Assembly (NCBI GenBank): GCA_903898975.1 | Contig: CAIUHT010001481.1 | Location: forward strand, 1-6,658 | Source of the DNA: an uncultured Planctomycetaceae bacterium | GTDB taxonomy: Bacteria; Planctomycetota; Planctomycetia; Planctomycetales; Planctomycetaceae | Reading direction: 5' to 3' | DNA length: 6,658 nucleotides | In this document: piece after piece, positions 1 through 4,094 of the stretch | Position numbering within the stretch: position 1 is the first letter of the stretch | Layout of the letters: every line of letters starts with the position of its first letter | Position numbers and translations under genes: made by a program | The notes under the pieces: model-generated | Told to the model about the DNA's origin: nothing | What the model saw: only the letters and a program-made list of their open reading frames with translations | Databases searched by the model: none

Positions 1-74
1 CGAACTCACCGGGCTTGATTGCTGACAGGTCGAAGACTTCGCAGCCGCAGATCTCTGGAACTAACGATTCCCCC

Positions 75-1157
75 TCAGTTCAGAGGGAGTCCGCAACTGC
101 GCAGCACGGTCTCTTGCACGATCAGATCGTGGGTCGAACTGAATTTCGCGGGGCTTTGGCCCCGGATGACCCGCGCGATGTCGGCCGCGTCGTCCACATA
201 GCGTGAATACTTGGGCAGATCGATGGTTTGAACACCAGTCCGGTACTTGCCAATTGGCTTGGTGAGAGCCAGCCGTACCTGTGGATCGTCCAGTGGTTCA
301 ATCTGAAGCGTCCCCTGGGTGCCGCAGACCACTAGGTGGCGGCGGGCGAAACCCTCCACTTCCTGCGCTGACGATTTCACCGTGGCCAACGCATGGGAAT
401 ACCTCAGGACCGACAGCATGTTGTCGAGCAGCTGATCTTGCCCGGTGACCACTTGCTGGTGGAACGGAGTGACTTCGACAGGTTGCCCGAGGATTCCCAC
501 GACGAGATCAGTCACATGGCACGCCAGTTCGAAAAAAATCCCTCCACGGTACTGTGCCAACCGGCGGCGGGTGGCCTGGTCAACCACCTTGCTCATCACT
601 GCGTGAACTTCAAACACATCACCCAACCAGCCCTGTTGCAAAAACTCCCTCAGCAGAACCACTCCAGGGTTGTAGCGATACATATATCCCATCTGGACCA
701 ACAGTTTTTGACGGTCGGCATTGGCCAGGATTCGCCGATACTGCGGCAGCGACTCCCCCGCAGGCTTGTCGAGGTGGACGTGTTTGCCTGCATTCACGCA
801 TGCCTCGGCAGCGTCGAGCAAACCTCGGACCTCGGTCTCAACCAGCACCAGTTCCAGGCCGGGCAGGTTCAGCAGTTGCTCTTGCGACAGCCAGGGAAGA
901 TCGCTGTAGGTGGGATCCTGCTGGGCCGCTGCTCGGGCAGCGGGATCAGGTTCGCAAACCCCCAGCACTTCGAACTCGGGAGATTTTCGGAAGACCGACA
1001 GCTTCGAGGCATGGGCGTGTCGGGTCCCCAGTTGAGCGGTGCGGATGGGCTGCCGTACCGCTCCGGCGAACGCTCCCGGAAAGGTCGCCGCCCAAGTTGG
1101 GCCGATAACAGCCGATGCGGTTACGGCCGATGTGAGAAACCGACGACGATTGGCCAT
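75..1157 (-). CDS. Gfo/Idh/MocA-family oxidoreductase with Tat leader
   Basis: This is a probable NAD(P)-dependent sugar or polyol dehydrogenase of 360 residues, a normal length for the family. The N-terminus NRRRFLT followed by a hydrophobic Ala-rich stretch to about residue 32 looks like a twin-arginine export signal. The Rossmann part follows (about 37-155): the usual GxGxxG turn is replaced by LGTRHAHA (residues 43-50), and an acidic CEPD (68-71) ends the second strand. The family EKP motif is present as DKP (130-132), with Lys131 the expected catalytic or cofactor-contacting lysine. The C-terminal half has GGIFFELACHVTD, giving His214 and Asp217 at the usual substrate-site positions. The ATG has GGAG six bases upstream (1164-1167). 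It lies 292 bases downstream of the isomerase gene, in the same direction, so the two may be functionally linked. Substrate unknown. Family call firm; export is inference from the leader. Confidence 0.93.
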   Translation of the reverse strand: MANRRRFLTSAVTASAVIGPTWAATFPGAFAGAVRQPIRTAQLGTRHAHASKLSVFRKSPEFEVLGVCEPDPAARAAAQQDPTYSDLPWLSQEQLLNLPGLELVLVETEVRGLLDAAEACVNAGKHVHLDKPAGESLPQYRRILANADRQKLLVQMGYMYRYNPGVVLLREFLQQGWLGDVFEVHAVMSKVVDQATRRRLAQYRGGIFFELACHVTDLVVGILGQPVEVTPFHQQVVTGQDQLLDNMLSVLRYSHALATVKSSAQEVEGFARRHLVVCGTQGTLQIEPLDDPQVRLALTKPIGKYRTGVQTIDLPKYSRYVDDAADIARVIRGQSPAKFSSTHDLIVQETVLRSCGLPLN

Positions 1158-1272
1158 CCGCGTCTCCGGTCGAACTGAGGCGCGGCCAGCAGTGACTGGT
1201 CATCGCCGGAGCAGATTGTGGGCTGAACGACTCGTACCTGCGATCATTAACAGCTGGCCGAGTGACTGCACA

Positions 1273-1285
1273 GTGCGAATCGCAC
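1273..1285. promoter_or_regulatory. Perfect 13-bp dyad upstream of the oxidoreductase gene (possible operator)
   Basis: GTGCGA and TCGCAC face each other around a single central A, about 115 bases upstream of the oxidoreductase start, in the 292-base gap 1158-1449. A second short palindrome, TGACGTGTCA, lies at 1298-1307, and CCATGCATGG lies at 1396-1405. The first has the size and symmetry of a repressor half-site pair. I could not find a convincing -35/-10 pair for the oxidoreductase in this gap, so a regulatory role is only inference, and a 13-bp dyad can arise by chance. The rest of the gap shows nothing recognisable. Confidence 0.25.
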
Positions 1286-1449
1286 GTTGATTTACCTTGA
1301 CGTGTCAGGGTGAGAAACTTCGTCACCGAGCGACTTCACTCCGCCCCAGCTGCGATTGACTCGGGCCAGTCGACGAAAGTGGACCACGAGACCCGCCATG
1401 CATGGTGCACACGGGTTGCAGTGTGGTTTTCTCCCGGGCTGCCGACGCA

Positions 1450-2301
1450 TCAGCCCAGGATCTTCCGACGCAAATCAGTCAGCAGTTGCACGGCGACCCC
1501 GATGTCGGCCTTCTGTTGCACCCGGTCGTGTGCGATTTCCCGTTCGATCGTCAGTGGTCCGGTATAGCCAATCTCAAGCAGCGTGCGGAGGTAGGTTTCC
1601 ATGCCCACGTCGCCTGTACCCAGCGCCACCTCACGACCCCACTCGCGGCCTCGAACCCCCTCCGCCGCCCAGGTCGCGTCCTTGCAGTGAACACTGCGAA
1701 CATACTTTCCCACCTTCCGCAGGGCTTCGATGGGGTTGCCGGTCCCATACAGAATCATGTTGGCGGGATCGAAATTGATGAACAGGTTGGGGCGGGCCAC
1801 GTCGTGAATGAATTCCAGCAGGTGGTCGGCAGTCTCCTGTCCCGTCTCGAGATGCATTTTCTGGCCATTACCGGCCGCATGATCAAGCAGATCGCGGGTG
1901 CAGTTGACCAGGTCCCGATAGTCTGCCCCGTTCCGATCGACGGGGACAAACCCGATGTGCATCCCGACGGTGTCGCAGCCCAGCAGCTTGGTAAAGTCCG
2001 AGATTTCCGTCATCTCGGCCAATCGGGCCGCGCGGGTTTCCCGGGGAACCAATCCCACCGTCCGGGCGGTGGTCGCGATGTCGGCATAGCTTTCGCCCTC
2101 AAAGCCTCCAAACACGCAGGTGATGGTGATGCCGGCCGCCGCACAACGCTTCAGAAACGCGTCAGCCGATCGGGCATTCCGCGTCTGGGCGTGGGGCGAA
2201 TGAATCTGAACTGTGGGGATTCCCAGCTCCTGGGCCACATCGAGGTGGACTCCCAAGCCTGCATCCACCGAGGTGAAAACTCCAATCGCCCAAGGTTGCA
2301 T
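1450..2301 (-). CDS. Sugar phosphate isomerase/epimerase (AP endonuclease 2-like TIM barrel)
   Basis: A cytoplasmic protein of 283 residues in the xylose-isomerase-like TIM-barrel family, whose members isomerise or epimerise sugars, keto-sugars or inositol derivatives using a divalent metal. The expected ligands are in order, numbered from the chosen start: His34 (QIHSPH), His115 (GMHIGF), Glu152 (HLETGQE), Asp178 (NFDPAN), His205 and Asp208 (VHCKD), and Glu253 (TIERE), with the GTGDVG loop before the last strand. There is no signal peptide. I chose ATG 2299-2301 because the protein then begins as family members do (MQPWAIGVF) and GGGA lies seven bases upstream. The frame stays open to an ATG at 2436, but that would add 45 unlike residues and run over the promoter region of the divergent gene. 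It precedes the oxidoreductase on the same strand, so a shared sugar pathway is plausible. Exact reaction unknown. Confidence 0.9.
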   Translation of the reverse strand: MQPWAIGVFTSVDAGLGVHLDVAQELGIPTVQIHSPHAQTRNARSADAFLKRCAAAGITITCVFGGFEGESYADIATTARTVGLVPRETRAARLAEMTEISDFTKLLGCDTVGMHIGFVPVDRNGADYRDLVNCTRDLLDHAAGNGQKMHLETGQETADHLLEFIHDVARPNLFINFDPANMILYGTGNPIEALRKVGKYVRSVHCKDATWAAEGVRGREWGREVALGTGDVGMETYLRTLLEIGYTGPLTIEREIAHDRVQQKADIGVAVQLLTDLRRKILG

Positions 2302-2383
2302 GAGGATTTCCCGCAGACAGAAGTGAGGCCAAGAAGGAAGTCGGTCAATCAGCGGCGTTCCAGAGCCGGCCACCGCCCTTGCG

Positions 2384-2413
2384 ATGATATGTTCGAAGAC
2401 TCGAAGGCTGCAA
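2384..2413 (-). promoter_or_regulatory. Possible promoter of the isomerase gene, in the divergent region
   Basis: Reading the minus strand, TTGCAG (2413-2408) and TATCAT (2389-2384) are 18 bases apart. The -10 box differs from TATAAT at one position, but the -35 matches only the TTG of TTGACA. The start codon is about 83 bases downstream. The spacer holds a direct repeat, TCGAAG-AC-TCGAAG (2393-2406 on the plus strand), which could bind a regulator shared with the divergent USP gene. I found no comparable sigma-70-like pair for the USP gene in 2302-2438. Planctomycete promoters are poorly defined, so this is tentative. Confidence 0.3.
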
Positions 2414-2438
2414 CCAGTCCCACCAACCGGAGTCACCC

Positions 2439-3023
2439 ATGTTGGCCCTGCGGAACATTCTCGTGCCGGTCGATTTCAGCCCTCCGTGCGGACGGGCTAC
2501 TGAATATGCCCGCCAATTGGCGCAGCAGTTTCACGCTCGGTTGCACCTGTTGCACGTGATTGAAGATCCCGTCGTCTACCTGCCCATGTATGAAAGTTAT
2601 CCGGTCCCTTCCCGCGCTCAATTCGAGGAGTTCGCCAAGACCCGACTCGACGGATGGATCGCGACCCCGCTGCTGCAGGGGATCGAGTTGCATACCGCCT
2701 TTCGTCATGGGGCACCTGCGCTGGAAATTGCCGCCTACGCCGATGAAATCCGCGCCGATCTGCTGGTTATGGGAACGCATGGGCGTGGGTTGGCCTCGCG
2801 CTGGTTCCTGGGAAGTGTCGCCGAGCGGGTGGTGCGAACCGCTCGCGTTCCGGTCCTCTCCGTGCACTCCGGCGATCGTCCCTGGGCCGAGGCCGAGAGT
2901 TCAGCCACGGAACCGACTGCCGGAGGATCGACGCTTGGTCACTCGGGCGATCCTGGGGCAATTACCACCCCTCGGCCGACGGTGGCCGAGCGACCCGGCA
3001 GGCGGCCCGTGGGAACGACCTGA
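2439..3023 (+). CDS. Universal stress protein (UspA family), single domain with C-terminal tail
   Basis: A small cytoplasmic nucleotide-binding protein of 194 residues, from a family linked to stress survival and energy state. The domain (about residues 1-147) opens with NILVPVDFS, where Asp12 contacts the nucleotide, and continues with LHLLHV (35-40). It carries the complete ATP-binding pattern G-2x-G-9x-G-S: Gly112, Gly115 and Gly125-Ser126, inside GTHGRGLASRWFLGS. This predicts an ATP-binding type. GGAG lies six bases before the ATG (2429-2432). Family members of this type usually stop soon after the last strand (VPVLSV, 137-142). Here about 48 further residues follow, rich in Pro, Gly, Thr and Arg, with no recognisable fold. 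The DNA coding that tail may be part of a decayed second USP copy continuing downstream, so the tail may be readthrough. It is divergent from the isomerase gene. Confidence 0.92.
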   Translation: MLALRNILVPVDFSPPCGRATEYARQLAQQFHARLHLLHVIEDPVVYLPMYESYPVPSRAQFEEFAKTRLDGWIATPLLQGIELHTAFRHGAPALEIAAYADEIRADLLVMGTHGRGLASRWFLGSVAERVVRTARVPVLSVHSGDRPWAEAESSATEPTAGGSTLGHSGDPGAITTPRPTVAERPGRRPVGTT

Positions 3024-3109
3024 TCGAACGTCTGGCCCAAGGTTTGTGCGAGATGATTACCCTCGGATTCGCCGGCGGCTTGCCCGGCATCTGGCTCCAC
3101 CAAAACCTG

Positions 3110-3258
3110 GTAGCCCTCTGTCTTGCCGCAGGTCCCCGCGCCTCTCGGGATCTCCCCATCCCCGCGACCGGCTCTGCGGAACTCTGGCGGCCAGGGTGGT
3201 CAGAACGGGTTCGGCCCCGATACTCTTCGGGGGCTCGGGCGATCGACGCTGGTCCGAG
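3110..3258 (+). pseudogene. Relic of a second universal stress protein copy (frameshifted, truncated)
   Basis: The stretch 3024-3422 contains no intact gene, but its middle reads like the C-terminal part of a USP. In one frame 3131-3175 gives GPRASRDLPIPATGS, with the same 15-residue spacing as the intact neighbour's GTHGRGLASRWFLGS but with the second Gly replaced by Ala. It is preceded by VALCLAA where the neighbour has ADLLVM. After a net gain of eight bases (3176-3186), which shifts the frame, 3187-3258 gives AARVVRT..., matching neighbour residues 128-151 at 14 of 24 positions by eye, including RVVRT, P.L, SGDR and W. The matching DNA (3187-3258 against 2820-2891) is identical at about 49 of 72 positions, without gaps. 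The middle and most of the N-terminal half are missing. I infer a tandem duplicate in decay; a chance match is less likely but not excluded. Confidence 0.5.
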
Positions 3259-3270
3259 ACCGACCCGCGG

Positions 3271-3337
3271 GGACAGGACCGACTCAACCCGGCCTTGTTC
3301 GCTCTCCGAACGACCGCGGTTGAGAAGTGGCCTGTCC
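3271..3337. other. Long imperfect hairpin in the USP-SUI1 intergenic region
   Basis: The 67 bases fold into one long stem. GGACAGG (3271-3277) pairs with CCTGTCC (3331-3337). After a bulged A, CCG (3279-3281) can pair with TGG (3328-3330, one G-T). CTCAACCCGG (3283-3292) pairs with CCG-c-GGTTGAG (3314-3324, one bulged base). TTGTTCG (3295-3301) pairs with CGAACGA (3307-3313, one G-T). The loop is CTCTC. This is about 27 pairs by hand count. No T-run follows on either strand, so it is not a standard intrinsic terminator. It starts 12 bases after the USP relic and lies about 85 bases before the SUI1 start. It may be an old USP terminator, a structured 5' leader of the SUI1 gene, or a dispersed hairpin repeat. 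The sequence does not decide between these. Confidence 0.5.
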
Positions 3338-3422
3338 GGTACGACCCGAGAGGAGTCCGGCCCGCTGGCTGAGAGGCCGCAGATAATCAGCCGTCGTAAC
3401 AGGACGACTTGGGGAGTGCGGA

Positions 3423-3782
3423 ATGAGCCGGTTGTTCGCGGGGACACCTTGGGATCGTCCTCCGACCTGTGAGCGCTGCGGAAAGCTTGTCGCGGAATGC
3501 CGCTGCCCGCCTCCCGTTCCATCCGCGCCGAAACCCAGCGGTCAGATTGACTCCAAGGGGCAGCGGGTGACTGTCCGTCGGGAAAAACGCCAGAAGGGTA
3601 AAGAAGTCACCGTCGTTCGCGGAATCGACCCCGCCAAGAACGACCTGCCAAACCTGTTGACGCGGCTCAAATCATCCCTCGGCACTGGTGGCAGCCTCGA
3701 CGGCACGGACGTGATTCTCCAGGGCGACCAGATCGAGCGGGTGAAAGCCGCGCTCGAGAAACTGGGCTTCCAGCCGAAGTAG
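3423..3782 (+). CDS. yciH: SUI1/YciH-family translation initiation factor
   Basis: A 119-residue homologue of eukaryotic eIF1/SUI1 and bacterial YciH, a ribosome-binding protein thought to influence start-codon or initiator selection. The SUI1 domain spans about residues 45-117: VTVRREKRQKGKEVTVVRGID, then LLTRLKSSLGTGGSLDGTDV, then ILQGDQIERVKAALEKLGF. The GTGGSLDG loop and the QGDQ segment are the family hallmarks; E. coli YciH has CGCGG-type residues at the loop where this protein has LGTGG. The N-terminus carries C16-x2-C19-x6-C26-x-C28 (CERCGKLVAECRCP), which looks like a small metal-binding knuckle and is absent from E. coli YciH as I remember it. A Pro-rich linker (29-40) joins the parts. 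GGGGAG (3411-3416) sits six bases before the ATG, a strong ribosome-binding site. Two small hairpins precede it (3367-3392 and 3393-3408). Family assignment is firm; the symbol is by family only. Confidence 0.92.
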   Translation: MSRLFAGTPWDRPPTCERCGKLVAECRCPPPVPSAPKPSGQIDSKGQRVTVRREKRQKGKEVTVVRGIDPAKNDLPNLLTRLKSSLGTGGSLDGTDVILQGDQIERVKAALEKLGFQPK

Positions 3783-3923
3783 CCAATTCAATCGCACGGC
3801 CGAGACCGTCGCCAGTTCCAGCTGCGTTGGTGCTGGGGTTCAGAGTTTGCATCGATCCGGCAAGCCGGTTTTCAGCCCGGTTCCACAAGGGGACGTTGCG
3901 GAACGCGCGGGGAGCTGGCTCTC

Positions 3924-3953
3924 CGTGCCCGGGGCTCGGTTTAGCCGGGCACG
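3924..3953. terminator. GC-rich inverted repeat between convergent genes
   Basis: CGTGCCCGG (3924-3932) and CCGGGCACG (3945-3953) form a perfect 9-bp stem with a 12-base loop, about 140 bases past the SUI1 stop. There is no T-run on either strand after it, so it would be a poor intrinsic terminator by E. coli rules. Its place between two genes pointing at each other suggests a bidirectional stop or RNA-stabilising structure. The dyad is plain; the terminator role is inference. Confidence 0.35.
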
Positions 3954-3964
3954 ACTTGGGCGAA

Positions 3965-4009
3965 TCGACCCGCGAGTCGCTGCTTACGACTAAAATCGCG
4001 ACGGGTCGA
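3965..4009. repeat. Nested inverted repeat in the convergent intergenic region
   Basis: TCGACCCG (3965-3972) pairs with CGGGTCGA (4002-4009) over 8 bp. Inside it, CGA (3973-3975) pairs with TCG (3996-3998) and GTCG (3976-3979) with CGAC (3987-3990), leaving an unpaired TAAAA and a 7-base loop. It lies 11 bases after the 3924-3953 stem. Together with weaker hairpins at 3857-3868 (CCGG-CAAG-CCGG followed by TTTT) and 3880-3904 (GTTCC/GGAAC), it makes most of 3783-4078 a chain of foldable units with no coding signal. It could be a dispersed intergenic repeat or a compound terminator. Confidence 0.4.
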
Positions 4010-4064
4010 GCGGTCAACGCATCGGACGGCGACTGCAGCGAAGCGTCCCGCGATCCCAGGCTCT

Positions 4065-4094
4065 CAAAACCTGCCCACTCACTTTCCAGTGGGC
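4065..4094 (-). terminator. Intrinsic terminator overlapping the hydrolase stop codon
   Basis: Read on the minus strand, GCCCACT (4094-4088), an 8-base loop and AGTGGGC (4079-4073) form a 7-bp GC-rich stem, followed by AGG and then TTTTG. The stop TGA (4081-4079) lies at the junction of loop and 3' arm, and the last codons form the 5' arm, so a ribosome at the stop would cover the hairpin. The T-run is short, so strength is uncertain. Confidence 0.45.

Noticed and set aside
1..74. Short minus-strand protein-like stretch (CEVFDLSAIKPGEF) at the left edge
   Set aside because: No start codon or ribosome-binding site within the window and too short to assign; it may be chance or the start of a gene lying outside.
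393..1178. Plus-strand open frame (261 codons) over the oxidoreductase gene
   Set aside because: It is antisense to a well-supported gene and shows no family motifs.
1408..1429. CACAC/GTGTG hairpin followed by GTTTT on the plus strand
   Set aside because: It has terminator shape only in the plus direction, where no gene ends; the stem is only 5 bp.
2302..2436. 45-codon N-terminal extension of the isomerase to an ATG at 2436
   Set aside because: The extra residues do not fit the family, and the longer gene would start three bases from the divergent USP start, leaving no promoter room for either gene.
1402..2559. Long plus-strand open frame (385 codons) over the isomerase gene
   Set aside because: It is antisense to a gene with clear family motifs and has no recognisable domain; high GC keeps such opposite frames open.
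2971..2990. CTCGGCC/GGCCGAG hairpin inside the USP tail
   Set aside because: It is a clean 7-bp stem but lies within the reading frame with no T-run after it; kept only as a possible by-product of the decayed region.
3044..3472. Plus-strand open frame between the USP and SUI1 genes, and the minus-strand frame 2962-3522
   Set aside because: Neither encodes a recognisable protein along its length, both overlap the SUI1 gene, and the plus frame carries only a broken part of the USP-like signal.
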